Below, in pieces: positions 43,844-52,547 of a stretch of DNA of 64,000 nucleotides. The translations under genes and the position numbers were made by a program. Origin of the DNA: Propionibacteriales bacterium. Lineage in GTDB: Bacteria > Actinomycetota > Actinomycetes > Propionibacteriales > Nocardioidaceae. The notes beneath the pieces were generated by a model. That model had not been told where the DNA came from, made no database searches, and was given only the letters and a program-made list of their open reading frames with translations. The stretch covers positions 62,001 to 126,000 of the forward strand of contig JAPLCC010000017.1 in assembly GCA_026392415.1 (NCBI GenBank), given 5' to 3'. How positions within the stretch are numbered: the first letter of the stretch is position 1; each line of letters opens with the position of its first letter.

Positions 43844-45286
43844 TCATCGGTCGCCGGGGAGTCCGCCCGCGGCCCACCGCAGCGCGCGGAGCATGAGTCC
43901 GCTGCGCAGTCGCGAATAGGGATACCACTGGAGCTCGCGCCGGGGGGTGATCCTCGGGGTCACCACGGCCTGGCTGCGCGTGTACTTGAGCAGACCGTGG
44001 TCGCCCATCCGCGCACCGATGCCGGACTTCTTCCAACCTGACATCGGCAGGGTTGCGGTGAACAGGTTGGCGAAGACGTCGTTGACGTTGACGGCGCCCG
44101 CCTCGAGTCGGGAGGCGACCTCCCGGGCGCGCCGGGCGTCGCGGGTAAACACGCTCGCAGAGAGGCCGTACTCGGAGTCGTTGGCAAGGGCGACGGCGTG
44201 AGCAAGGTCGTCGACCTTCATGATCGGCATGGTGGGGCCGAACGTCTCCTCGCGCATGCAGTTCATGGTGTGATCGACGTCGGCCAGCACGGTTGGCTGG
44301 ACGAGCTTGCCGCTGATCGATCCGCCGACCAGGACCCGTGCGCCCTTGTCGACCGCGTCGGCGATGTGGCGGGACACGATCTCCACTTGCGCATCGCTCA
44401 CCAGCGGACCGACGTCGAGGTTGAAGTCGGGTCCAGGTGTCCCGACCCGCAGTGCGCGCGTCTTTGCGACGACCCGCGTGAGGAAGTCGTCGTAGGCCGC
44501 CGCTTCGACATAGACCCGCTCCACGGACGTGCACATCTGTCCGGCGTTACAGAAAGCTCCCCAGACTGCCGCGTTGGCGGCGCGCTCGATGTCCGCGTCG
44601 GCGAGGACGATCAGCGGGTCCTTGCCGCCGAGCTCGAGGCTGTAGGGGACCAGTCTTTCGCCGGCCCGTTGGGCGATGGCACGGCCGGTGCGGGTGGAGC
44701 CGGTGAACTGCACGAAGTCGACCTCGTCAACGACCGCAGCCCCGGATTCTCCTGCGCCGCTCACGCACGCGAGGACCGGGGGAGCGCCGATCGCGGCCCA
44801 TCCGTCGATGGCGGTCCGCACCGTGTTCGGGGTCAGTTCCGACGGTTTGACGACGGCCGCAGATCCGGCGATGAGGGCGGGCACGACGTCGATCAGGGAC
44901 AGTGCGAGCGGGAAGTTCCACGGAGTGATGTTGCCGACCACCGGAAAAGGTCGACGGACCTCGACCTGCCGCTTGGGCAGCGTGAGGGGGGAGTGTGCGC
45001 GGTGGCGTCGCTCGCCGAGGAGGTGCGGGGCCCGACGCAGGTAGTAGGTGATCACGTCCGCGACGTACGGTGCCTCGATGTTGGCTTCGACCCAGGTCTT
45101 GCCAGTCTCCTCCTGAAGGCTTCGCGCGAGCTCGTCGGCATGGTCGAGCAACCACGTGCGGTAGCGCCGCAACCAGTATCCGCGGCCCTCGAGCCCGAGC
45201 GACTCCCACGCGGGTTGCGCCGCCCTCAGGTCGGCCACGAGCGCCGAGACGTCGAGCGCGGACGCGACCGTGGTCTCGGTCGTCAT
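43844..45286 (-). CDS. NAD(P)-dependent aldehyde dehydrogenase (succinate-semialdehyde type)
   Basis: A 480-aa aldehyde dehydrogenase. Motifs: NITPWNFPLALSLIDVVPALIAGSAAVVKPSE, the cofactor loop FTGSTRTGRAIA, base Glu in LELGGKDPLIVL, and nucleophile Cys in NAGQMCTSVERV. The C-terminal 40 residues extend past the usual end (RRELQWYPYSRLRSGLMLRALRWAAGG), a tail seen in actinobacterial members annotated as succinate-semialdehyde dehydrogenase (NADP+), which may contact membrane. It could complete GABA breakdown begun by gabT at 15278, but the local partner is an SDR. The start overlaps the SDR stop (ATGA). Confidence 0.88.
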   Translation of the reverse strand: MTTETTVASALDVSALVADLRAAQPAWESLGLEGRGYWLRRYRTWLLDHADELARSLQEETGKTWVEANIEAPYVADVITYYLRRAPHLLGERRHRAHSPLTLPKRQVEVRRPFPVVGNITPWNFPLALSLIDVVPALIAGSAAVVKPSELTPNTVRTAIDGWAAIGAPPVLACVSGAGESGAAVVDEVDFVQFTGSTRTGRAIAQRAGERLVPYSLELGGKDPLIVLADADIERAANAAVWGAFCNAGQMCTSVERVYVEAAAYDDFLTRVVAKTRALRVGTPGPDFNLDVGPLVSDAQVEIVSRHIADAVDKGARVLVGGSISGKLVQPTVLADVDHTMNCMREETFGPTMPIMKVDDLAHAVALANDSEYGLSASVFTRDARRAREVASRLEAGAVNVNDVFANLFTATLPMSGWKKSGIGARMGDHGLLKYTRSQAVVTPRITPRRELQWYPYSRLRSGLMLRALRWAAGGLPGDR

Positions 45287-46134
45287 GACCCGCCCCCGAT
45301 CCGGCGGTGGTACGCCGCGCGAGCGACCGGATCAGCATGCGTCATCAGTTCGTCGAAGCCGGTCAGCCGCTCGGCGCGCAGTCGCGCCCGTGCGGGCAGC
45401 AGGCCCAACGCCTGGACCGTCGCGTTCAGGACCCTGGGGCGGGCCGCGCGCAGGCGACCGCTGCCGACGGCGTCGACGACGGCAGCGGCGATGGCCTCAG
45501 GATCGACGACGGCCACCTTCTCTGCCCAGCCCGGGACGTTCGCGCCAGCGGAGAGCTCGGTTCGGACCACGCCGGGCAGGATCGCGGTGACTCCGATCCC
45601 GAGCGGAGAGAGCTCGCGGTGCAGCGATTCGGTGTAGCCGAGGACGAAGTGCTTGGTGCCGCAATAGGTCGCGAGACCTGCCGTTGGATTGACGGCTGCC
45701 AGCGAAGCAATGTTGATCAGATGACCTAATCCACGTGCGGCGAAGCGGCGGGCGGCAAGCTTCGAACCGGTCACGACGCCCAAGACGTTGATCGCGATCT
45801 GCTGGTCGGTCAGTGCGTCGGACTCGTCGGTATGGCGTCCGGTCGGCATGATGCCGGCGTTGTTGACCAGGATGTCGAGAGGACCAAGCAGATGTTCGAC
45901 CTGGTCGAGGAAGTCCGCGAAGCTGGCGCGGTCCCTGACGTCGAGCGGCAGACCAACGACGTCAACGCCCAGTTCGGCTGCCGTGGCCTGCGCCAACGCC
46001 GAGTCGACGTCGCCGATCGCGACTCTCGCACCTCGCGCCGCGAAGGCAGCCGCTGTGCTGCGGCCGATGCCACGGGCGCCGCCGGTGATCGCGACAACCT
46101 TGCCGTCAAGGTCGAAAGTGCCGCTGCGCCGCAT
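45283..46134 (-). CDS. Short-chain dehydrogenase/reductase
   Basis: A 283-aa SDR. The cofactor motif TGGARGIG is near residues 18-25, with NNAG in ILVNNAGIMP, and Ser and the YxxxK in NIASLAAVNPTAGLATYCGTK (Tyr-x3-Lys, reading YCGTK). The acidic residue after strand 2 (IGDVDS) favours NAD. The C-terminal extension (ALGLLPARARLRAERLTGFDELM) is typical of long actinobacterial SDRs acting on hydrophobic alcohols. ATG 46134 follows AGGAGG. With the downstream aldehyde dehydrogenase it makes an alcohol-to-acid pair. It is divergent from the PucR regulator, which likely controls it. Confidence 0.87.
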   Translation of the reverse strand: MRRSGTFDLDGKVVAITGGARGIGRSTAAAFAARGARVAIGDVDSALAQATAAELGVDVVGLPLDVRDRASFADFLDQVEHLLGPLDILVNNAGIMPTGRHTDESDALTDQQIAINVLGVVTGSKLAARRFAARGLGHLINIASLAAVNPTAGLATYCGTKHFVLGYTESLHRELSPLGIGVTAILPGVVRTELSAGANVPGWAEKVAVVDPEAIAAAVVDAVGSGRLRAARPRVLNATVQALGLLPARARLRAERLTGFDELMTHADPVARAAYHRRIGGGS

Positions 46135-46298
46135 GGGTCCTCCTGGGAGTGGTGTGCCTGACCTCGGCAATCTAGGTCGACCCGTGTCCTCGGCGGAATG
46201 GCGAAACGGATCCCGTCAGTTGACCGAATCGCTCGCGACCGTGCACGCGTTAGGGTGCGGTTTCGGGACATCGTCAGACGTCAACAGGGGAGGGTCTC

Positions 46299-47540
46299 GT
46301 GGGGACATCACCATCGCCAGCGGACCCTCCGGAGGGTCTGCGCAGAGTCGCGGAGCTCCTCAGCGACGAGGCTCTGCTGGAAGGCTTGCTCACGGGTGTG
46401 ATCGAGTCGATCAGCGCCGAACTGCCTGACCTGGCCGCCGATCCTGAGATGTCGGCTGCGTTGGACGCGGCATGTCGTACGGGGCTGCGGGCGGTCGTCC
46501 GCTCCGTGGCTGCTGGAATGCAGGAGCTCAGGCTGCCGGAGGAGACGCTGGCACTTCCTCGGACCCTGGCCAGGCGCGGGCTGGGGATCGAACCCGTGGT
46601 CCAGGGCTTCGGTGCCGTCCGGCAGGCGACGCTCCGCATCTTCAACGACCTTTCCGAGGTGCTGGGAGACGAAGCCGGGATCGGCAAGGACCTGGTGCCC
46701 ACGTGGTCCTTCATTCTGCGGTGGACGGACACCGGCATGGAGATCCTGCTGGCCGAGCACGCGCGGGAGCGCGACCTGCTCGTGCAGAGCCGCACCGCTC
46801 ACCGCATGGATGCAGTGCGAGCGCTCCTGGCCGCGGACCAGGTGGACGTCGATGAACTGTCCGACGTGCTCAGCTATCCCCTGCGACGTCATCACACCGC
46901 CTTCGTCGGATGGACGGCCGGCGCCCAGTCAGGCGCAGCGGCCGGTCGTCAGAGCAGCTCGGCACTTGCCGCGTGGCTCTCCCAACGCTTCGACGGGCAG
47001 GTGCTCGTCGTGCCATCGGGCCTCACAACGGCGTGGGCCTGGCTGGCGACCTCACGAGAGCCCGACTTCGTCCCGGACGACCTGTTGCGTCTGCCAGGCG
47101 GAGCGGTCGTCGCCATCGGTACGACGGCGTACGGCCCCGCAGGCTTCCGCAGCAGCCACCAAGAGGCCATGGCTGCCCAGAGCATTCTTCGCGCGCGTGG
47201 CATGGGCGAGGGAGTGCACTTCTACGACGACATCGAATTGCCTGGTCTGGTTGGCGCCAACCCTGAGGGCATGCGCGCCCTGGTCCGAAGGGAGCTTCGC
47301 GGGCTCGCGGTCGACGACCCGACGGGGGCCAAGGTGCGCGCGACGCTCTTGGCGTACTACCGCGCCAACCTGCTCCTCGCTCCGGCCGCCGAAGTGCTCG
47401 GCATCCACAAGAACACCGTGCGCTATCGCCTGCAGCAGGCCGAGGAACTTCTCGGGCGACCGCTCACTGAGCGTCGGGTCAAGGTCGAGGTCGCCCTTCA
47501 CTGCGTGGAGGTCTACGGCAGTGACGTCCTGCCGCACTAG
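46299..47540 (+). CDS. PucR/CdaR-family transcriptional regulator
   Basis: A 413-aa regulator. The N-terminal 150 residues form a helical sensor (PLPRTLARRGLGIEPVVQGFGAVRQ-like region). The centre is the degenerate GGDEF-like module of this family. The C-terminal PucR helix-turn-helix is ATLLAYYRANLLLAPAAEVLGIHKNTVRYRLQQAEELLG. Members usually activate catabolic genes in response to a small metabolite. GTG 46299 is preceded by GGGAGGG. It is divergent from the SDR-aldehyde dehydrogenase pair and upstream of the operon at 47698, so either could be the target. Confidence 0.88.
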   Translation: MGTSPSPADPPEGLRRVAELLSDEALLEGLLTGVIESISAELPDLAADPEMSAALDAACRTGLRAVVRSVAAGMQELRLPEETLALPRTLARRGLGIEPVVQGFGAVRQATLRIFNDLSEVLGDEAGIGKDLVPTWSFILRWTDTGMEILLAEHARERDLLVQSRTAHRMDAVRALLAADQVDVDELSDVLSYPLRRHHTAFVGWTAGAQSGAAAGRQSSSALAAWLSQRFDGQVLVVPSGLTTAWAWLATSREPDFVPDDLLRLPGGAVVAIGTTAYGPAGFRSSHQEAMAAQSILRARGMGEGVHFYDDIELPGLVGANPEGMRALVRRELRGLAVDDPTGAKVRATLLAYYRANLLLAPAAEVLGIHKNTVRYRLQQAEELLGRPLTERRVKVEVALHCVEVYGSDVLPH

Positions 47541-47662
47541 ACGCCGCATCTCCTGCTGACCATTCTCCGGTCGCAGTTCGGGAACTTGGCTCTGTGTGCC
47601 AGTTTTCTCTGCCCGTTTGGCTCCACGGTGCCTATCTCGGCAGCCCTGATGTGGCTCACAGT

Positions 47663-47676
47663 GACATTCTCATGTC
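47663..47676. promoter_or_regulatory. Inverted repeat upstream of the BVMO/racemase operon
   Basis: GACAT-TCTC-ATGTC is a 5-base inverted repeat 22 bases before ATG 47698. It lies in the 157-base region after pucR and could be the operator of the plus-strand operon. The arms are short, so chance is possible. Confidence 0.3.
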
Positions 47677-47697
47677 GCCGCCCCGTGGAGTCTCCCC

Positions 47698-48153
47698 ATG
47701 ACTGTTCTCTTCGAACGCACCCTTGACAGCCCCTGCGCGCCGGCCGCGGCCTGGGCCTATCTGGTCGAACACCGTGCGGTGCCGGACTGGTTGTTCGGCG
47801 TCACGTCTTTCACCCCAGTCGGGTCCCAGATCGCCGGGGTGGGCGCGACGTTCGACGTGTCGATCAGTCTTGGTGTGACGCTGAAGTCCCAGGTCCAGGT
47901 CGTGGCCTGGACAGAAGGCGAGAGCGCTGCGTTCGAGTCCGTAAAGGGGTTCAAGAACACCTCGGTCTGGCGCGTGACGCCGACCAGCGGTGGGGGCACC
48001 CGGCTGACCGTCGCCGTCAGTTACGACCTCCCGCTCGGGCCAGCAGGCAAGGCGATGGGCCGGGTCATCGAACCGTTCGTCGTCGCTGCCACCAACCGCA
48101 GCGTGCAGAGCCTCGAAACCCAACTCGCCGACCTCGTGCCCGATCACGCGTGA
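47698..48153 (+). CDS. SRPBCC (START/Bet v1-like) lipid-binding protein
   Basis: A 151-aa single-domain protein of the polyketide-cyclase/SRPBCC fold: N-terminal FERTLDSPCAPAAAWAYLVEHRAVPDWLFGVTSF, a run of antiparallel strands (TFDVSISLGVTLKSQVQVVAWTEGE), and a long C-terminal helix (RSVQSLETQLADLV). The fold has a deep hydrophobic pocket and usually binds lipids or sterol-like ligands; enzymatic activity is not predicted. It heads the plus-strand operon that includes a BVMO and an alpha-methylacyl-CoA racemase. A second SRPBCC protein is at 57613 in the opposing operon, so both may carry the same hydrophobic substrate. Confidence 0.78.
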   Translation: MTVLFERTLDSPCAPAAAWAYLVEHRAVPDWLFGVTSFTPVGSQIAGVGATFDVSISLGVTLKSQVQVVAWTEGESAAFESVKGFKNTSVWRVTPTSGGGTRLTVAVSYDLPLGPAGKAMGRVIEPFVVAATNRSVQSLETQLADLVPDHA

Positions 48154-48221
48154 CACGACTCGGGGCCCTGACGGGCCTTGGGCCCTCTCGCTCTTTGATC
48201 CTCTAGTTCCAAGGAGTTCTC

Positions 48222-49991
48222 ATGCTTCCGCTTCAAACCGACGTCGGAGTTGTCCCGCTCAGCGAGGTCATGGTCGCTGGCGCCGGATTCGCCGTCATCT
48301 TCGGCGCCATGGGTGTGATCGGCATCCGGATCCGGGCGGGAAGGGCGCAGGCCTTTCGTGCCCTGGCCGACCGACTCGAGGCACGCACCGGGATCGCCGG
48401 GTGGGCGGTCCTTCCCGTTGTCGTGTGCCTGGCCTCGTTGGTCATCGGTGCCGCCGGGATGATGTGGGACGTCAACCAGCACATCGAGAACGGTCGAGAC
48501 GAGGGATTGATCAGCCAGCCCTCCCACGTGTTGTCGCTCGTAGGTCTCGTGGGCGCGGTGTTCGGTTCGTGGCTGTCCCTGGTGCTGCCTCGAGGCGTGC
48601 CGTCGCCCTCAGCGATCCGGCTGAGTAGGAGTTGGCACGTCCCCGCCGGAGGTCTGGTCGCCTTCCTCTGCATGAGCATGACGATCGTGACTTTTCCGCT
48701 CGACGACGTGTGGCACCGGGTCTTCGGGCTCGACGTGTCCTTGTGGAGCCCGATCCACTTCGTCCTGATGGGGTCGGCCGTCTTCGGTGCCTTCGGGCTG
48801 TGGTTCCTGATGGCCGAGGGCGCTCACGCCGGCTGCGGCGTCCGGGGTGCGCCGGCGGCACGTGTCCTGCTGTTCCTGCTACCTGCCCTGATCCTGGCGT
48901 TCCCGTCCATCCTTCTCGACGAGTGGAACCTCGGGCTGCCGCAGGCGGCTCCGGGCTACGAGCTGGTGGTCCTGGCGCTCGGCCTGGTCGTGCTGGTCGC
49001 TCTGCGGGTCACGCACGGGCGAGGTGCGGCGTTGGTGGCCTGGCTCGTCTATGTCGGTTTCGCTGGCCTGTTGATGGGCTACGTCCTGGTGCTGGGATTC
49101 AACTTCCCGAAGATGCCGTTGGTGCTCGGTTTCGCGCTCGGCGTCGAGGTGGCGGCAGCGCTGGTCGGCACTGCCCGGGTGTGGCGTTTCGCTTCGATCG
49201 CAGGCTTCACGGGAACCTCCCTCGGGGTCGCGACGGACTTCGGATGGAGCTGGCTGATCCAGCGTCCCTTGCCATGGGAGCCCGAGATGGTCGCCCACGC
49301 CTTCCCGGCCACTCTGCTGGCCGGGGTGGGCGCCGCAATGGTCGGCGCCTACATCGGCAACGCTCTGGAAAGGAACCACGCCGTCGTCGGGACCAGAGCG
49401 GCCACGGGGGTCGCGGTGGCTGGCATCGCAGCGGTTGCTGCCGGGCTGGTCCTGGTCGCGGGATCACCTGGGGGCGGGGGTTCGGTCCAGCTCGACCTGG
49501 CCATGAACGACGATGGCACGGCGATCACCTCGATCGACGCCCGCTTCGATCCAGCCGATGTGGTCGAGGGTGCCGACTACGTCACGGTCATCTCGTATCA
49601 GGGGGACGGGTTGGAGTTCGCCCGGATGGTGCCCCAGGCCGACGGCTCGTGGCACGTCGAGGGGAACTTCCCGGTCACGGGCTCGTGGAAGACGATGCTG
49701 CGGATATCCAAGGATGGGGACCGCTCCGCGACGCCGTTGCGGGCGCCGGCCGATCCGGAGCTTGGGCTGGAGGCCATCCCGGTCGAGACGTCCGCAACCC
49801 ACGACCTGGTCGATGACCTCACGATGATGCAGCGCGAGCGCAAGCCGGACACGCCCCAGTGGTTGTGGACCGCCGGGCTGCTCGGATGCGTGGCGATCTG
49901 GCTGGCGATGGCCGCCGCGCTCGGCGCAGCCCTGCGACGAGTCGCTGTGCCGGCCCCGGCGGGTGCGCACCGTGCAGAGGCCATCCGATGA
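48222..49991 (+). CDS. Polytopic membrane protein with an extracytoplasmic beta domain, unknown function
   Basis: A 589-aa protein with about eleven to twelve hydrophobic helices in residues 1-415, a hydrophilic domain at about 415-545 (SVQLDLAMNDDGTAITSIDARFDPADVVEGADYVTV ... WHVEGNFPVTGSWKTMLRI), which reads like an Ig/FixH-like beta sandwich, and a final helix (WLWTAGLLGCVAIWLAMAAALG). His and Trp/Asp-rich loops (MMWDVNQHIENGRD, FPLDDVWHRVFGLD) could face the outside or bind metal. I do not recognise the family. AAGGAG precedes ATG 48222, and the stop overlaps the BVMO start (ATGA), so it belongs to the catabolic operon, perhaps for uptake or membrane presentation of its substrate. Confidence 0.75.
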   Translation: MLPLQTDVGVVPLSEVMVAGAGFAVIFGAMGVIGIRIRAGRAQAFRALADRLEARTGIAGWAVLPVVVCLASLVIGAAGMMWDVNQHIENGRDEGLISQPSHVLSLVGLVGAVFGSWLSLVLPRGVPSPSAIRLSRSWHVPAGGLVAFLCMSMTIVTFPLDDVWHRVFGLDVSLWSPIHFVLMGSAVFGAFGLWFLMAEGAHAGCGVRGAPAARVLLFLLPALILAFPSILLDEWNLGLPQAAPGYELVVLALGLVVLVALRVTHGRGAALVAWLVYVGFAGLLMGYVLVLGFNFPKMPLVLGFALGVEVAAALVGTARVWRFASIAGFTGTSLGVATDFGWSWLIQRPLPWEPEMVAHAFPATLLAGVGAAMVGAYIGNALERNHAVVGTRAATGVAVAGIAAVAAGLVLVAGSPGGGGSVQLDLAMNDDGTAITSIDARFDPADVVEGADYVTVISYQGDGLEFARMVPQADGSWHVEGNFPVTGSWKTMLRISKDGDRSATPLRAPADPELGLEAIPVETSATHDLVDDLTMMQRERKPDTPQWLWTAGLLGCVAIWLAMAAALGAALRRVAVPAPAGAHRAEAIR

Positions 49992-51523
49992 GCCGCACAA
50001 CGCAGCGTCGGGTCGAGCAGTCCGCAACGACGCGACAGCCTCAGCACGACGTGATCGTCGTGGGCGGAGGGTTCTCCGGGATCGGCATCGCGATCAAGCT
50101 CCAGCAGGCCGGATACGACCGGTTCGTCGTCCTGGAGGACGGTGACGGCGTCGGCGGCACGTGGCACTGGAACCGCTATCCGGGCGTGGCGGTCGACATC
50201 CCCTCCTTCAGCTACCAGTACTCCTTCGAGCAGCGGCCGACCTGGTCGCGGTCCTACGCGCCCGGGGCGGAGCTCAAGGCCTATGCAGAGCACTGCGTGG
50301 ACGAGTACGGGGTGCGGGATCGGTTCCGCCTCAACACGCGGGTCGAGAGCGCGGTGTTCGACGAGCAAGCGGGCATCTGGCTGCTGACCACCAGTGCGGG
50401 GGAGGAGTTGACCTGCCGTTTCCTCGTCAATGCCGCCGGGGTCCTGACCCAGCCCAAGCACCCTGACATCGACGGGATCGAGGACTTCGCCGGTCCGATC
50501 GTCCACACGGCCCGGTGGGACGACTCGATCGACCTGGCGGGCAAGCGGGTCGCCGTGATCGGGACGGGTGCGTCCGGTGTCCAGGTGATCCCCGAGATCG
50601 CTCCGATCGTGGACAGCCTGGTGGTGTTCCAGCGAACGCCGATCTGGTGCCTGCCCAAGCCCGACGTGGCGTTGCCCGGACCGTTGCAGTGGGCGCTCGG
50701 TCGAGTGCCTGGCGTGAAGGCGAGCGTTCGAGGGGCCAGCCAGGCGTTCGTCGAACTGGCCTTTCCCCTCTCGGCGCACTATCACCGGCCGCTCCATGTG
50801 GCCAACGCTGCCGAGCGGGTGGCCCGCGGCTACCTGCGTCACCAGGTCAAGGATCAGGACGTACGGGTAAAGCTGACTCCGTCGTACGCCGTGGGGTGCA
50901 AGCGGCCGAGCTTCCACAACTCCTACCTGGCCACCTTCAACCGTCCCAACGTGACCTTGGAGACCGAGCCGATCCAGTCCGTCGAGGGCAACGGGATCCG
51001 AACGGTGGAGGGCACCGTTCACGAGTTCGACGTACTGATCTGTGCAACGGGATTCAAGGTCTTCGAAGCCGGCAACCTGCCGTCGTACTCGGTGGTCGGG
51101 CGTGACGGGGTCGACCTCGACGACTGGTGGGCCGAGCACCGGTACCAGGCCTACGAAGGGGTGAGCATCCCGGGATTCCCCAACTACTTCACGATGTTCG
51201 GACCCTACGGGTACGTCGGTTCGTCGTACTTCGCGCTGGTGGAGACCTCGATCCGGCACATCCTGCGCTGCCTGGGCGAGGCGGACCGGCGTTCGGCAAC
51301 CGTGGTGGAAGTGACCCGCGAAGCCAACGACCGCTACTTCGCGAGCCAGTTGAGGCGCCGCCCGCGCCAGATCTTCTTCAGCTCCAGTTGCGAGGGCTCC
51401 AACAGCTACTACTTCAACCAGCACGGCGACACGGGCTTCCGCGCTGGCACCACCCTCGAGGCCATCTGGCGCAGCGCGACGTTCAAGGTCGACAGCTACC
51501 GATTCGAGCAGGTGCCCGAATGA
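49988..51523 (+). CDS. Baeyer-Villiger flavin monooxygenase, second copy
   Basis: A 511-aa paralogue of the enzyme at 2275-3753, with the same blocks (LEDGDGVGG, YPGVAVDIPSFSYQ, FQRTPIWCLPKPD, GCKRPSFHN). The FAD motif GGGFSG is near residue 26-31. The fingerprint FAGPIVHTARWD has Phe167, Gly169, His173 and Trp177, and the second Rossmann motif is GTGASG. It inserts oxygen beside a ketone to form an ester or lactone. ATG 49988 overlaps the upstream stop and the stop overlaps the next ATG. The alpha/beta hydrolase at 51687 in the same operon could cleave the ester. The substrate is probably a hydrophobic ketone, given the neighbouring racemase and SRPBCC genes. Confidence 0.9.
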   Translation: MSRTTQRRVEQSATTRQPQHDVIVVGGGFSGIGIAIKLQQAGYDRFVVLEDGDGVGGTWHWNRYPGVAVDIPSFSYQYSFEQRPTWSRSYAPGAELKAYAEHCVDEYGVRDRFRLNTRVESAVFDEQAGIWLLTTSAGEELTCRFLVNAAGVLTQPKHPDIDGIEDFAGPIVHTARWDDSIDLAGKRVAVIGTGASGVQVIPEIAPIVDSLVVFQRTPIWCLPKPDVALPGPLQWALGRVPGVKASVRGASQAFVELAFPLSAHYHRPLHVANAAERVARGYLRHQVKDQDVRVKLTPSYAVGCKRPSFHNSYLATFNRPNVTLETEPIQSVEGNGIRTVEGTVHEFDVLICATGFKVFEAGNLPSYSVVGRDGVDLDDWWAEHRYQAYEGVSIPGFPNYFTMFGPYGYVGSSYFALVETSIRHILRCLGEADRRSATVVEVTREANDRYFASQLRRRPRQIFFSSSCEGSNSYYFNQHGDTGFRAGTTLEAIWRSATFKVDSYRFEQVPE

Positions 51524-51690
51524 ACCCGGCCCTCAGCGCACTGCACATCGGGCACATGACTCCTCTCGAGCAGGCCCTCGTGGTCGTCCTTGGGGTCGGG
51601 CCGTTCCTGATGCTCGGGGTGGTCATTGCTGTCATCCGCAACCTGGACACCGACGACGAGCCCACGTCGAACCCGCAGGTCGGAGCATGA
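51520..51690 (+). CDS. 56-residue single-span membrane protein
   Basis: A short protein coupled at both ends by ATGA overlaps (with the BVMO at 51520 and the hydrolase at 51687). It has one hydrophobic helix (ALVVVLGVGPFLMLGVVIAVI) and an acidic C-terminal tail (NLDTDDEPTSNPQVGA). Tight coupling on both sides supports a real gene. It may anchor or organise the operon's enzymes at the membrane; the family is not recognised. Confidence 0.7.
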   Translation: MNPALSALHIGHMTPLEQALVVVLGVGPFLMLGVVIAVIRNLDTDDEPTSNPQVGA

Positions 51691-52547
51691 TCGTGACCCG
51701 GCCCGTCCTTGCGGGCACGACCACGCGAGCACTCACCACCGGATCACGGGGATCGGTGAACGGTCGCATGCAGCCGATCGTTCTGCTTCTTCACGGATAC
51801 ACCGACTCGGCCGACACTTGGCGTGCTGTCCTGTCGCTCCTCGCGGCCCAGGGCGTCACCGCTGTGGCCGTGGACCTGCCGCTTCACGGCCACGCGACGG
51901 GACCGGAGCGTCCCGGATTGGGACACTTTGAAGACTTCGTGGCCGCGGCGATCAGGTATTACGACGCCGGCGAGGGTGTGTGGCTGGTGGGCAACTCCCT
52001 GGGTGGGCTGCTTGCGGCGAGGGTTGCTGCCCGACCCGGCTTGCCGGTGCGAGGCGTTGTCACTCTCGGCGCACCCGACGGCTCACTACACCCGCTGCTG
52101 GGGACCCTGCCACTGACCCAGCACGCGCTCCGGGTGTTGCTGCACCTCCCCGTTCCGTCGGGGGTGCTGAGTGGAGCAGCAGCGTTCGGCTACAACCGTC
52201 TGGCCTGCGGAGGATCGCTGGACCCTCATGCTGCCGCGTTCTACCGAGTGCACCTGGATCGGCGGCGCATGCGGAAGCTGGTCAGGGCCGGCGGCACGGT
52301 GGTGGCCCAACTTCGTCGGGTCGGCACCGCACCCAACCTGCAGCCAGGCGTCACGGTCACCCAGTTGTGGGGGGAGCGTGACCTGATCTGCCCACCGTCC
52401 GCGGCCCGCCGCCACACCAGCCAGGTCGTGCCGCACATGGCGCACTGCCCCCAGATCCAGGTACCCGCCTGGTGCGCGAACCGGGTGATGTCGATGCTGC
52501 GGGAATCCGCCGCGGAGACCCACCACGAGATGAGGAGAATCGGATGA
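51687..52547 (+). CDS. Alpha/beta hydrolase with Ser nucleophile
   Basis: A 286-aa hydrolase. The oxyanion segment is LLLHGYTDSADTW, the nucleophile Ser104 is in LVGNSLGGLLA, an acid Asp lies in WGERDLICPP, and the catalytic His is in VPHMAHCPQIQVP. Unlike the hydrolase of the first BVMO cluster (Asp nucleophile), this is a genuine esterase/lipase-type active site, which suits hydrolysis of the ester or lactone made by the BVMO. ATG 51687 is coupled to the small membrane protein and the end overlaps the SDR. The first 28 residues are weakly conserved in appearance; ATG at the 28th codon is an alternative start. Confidence 0.84.
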   Translation: MIVTRPVLAGTTTRALTTGSRGSVNGRMQPIVLLLHGYTDSADTWRAVLSLLAAQGVTAVAVDLPLHGHATGPERPGLGHFEDFVAAAIRYYDAGEGVWLVGNSLGGLLAARVAARPGLPVRGVVTLGAPDGSLHPLLGTLPLTQHALRVLLHLPVPSGVLSGAAAFGYNRLACGGSLDPHAAAFYRVHLDRRRMRKLVRAGGTVVAQLRRVGTAPNLQPGVTVTQLWGERDLICPPSAARRHTSQVVPHMAHCPQIQVPAWCANRVMSMLRESAAETHHEMRRIG

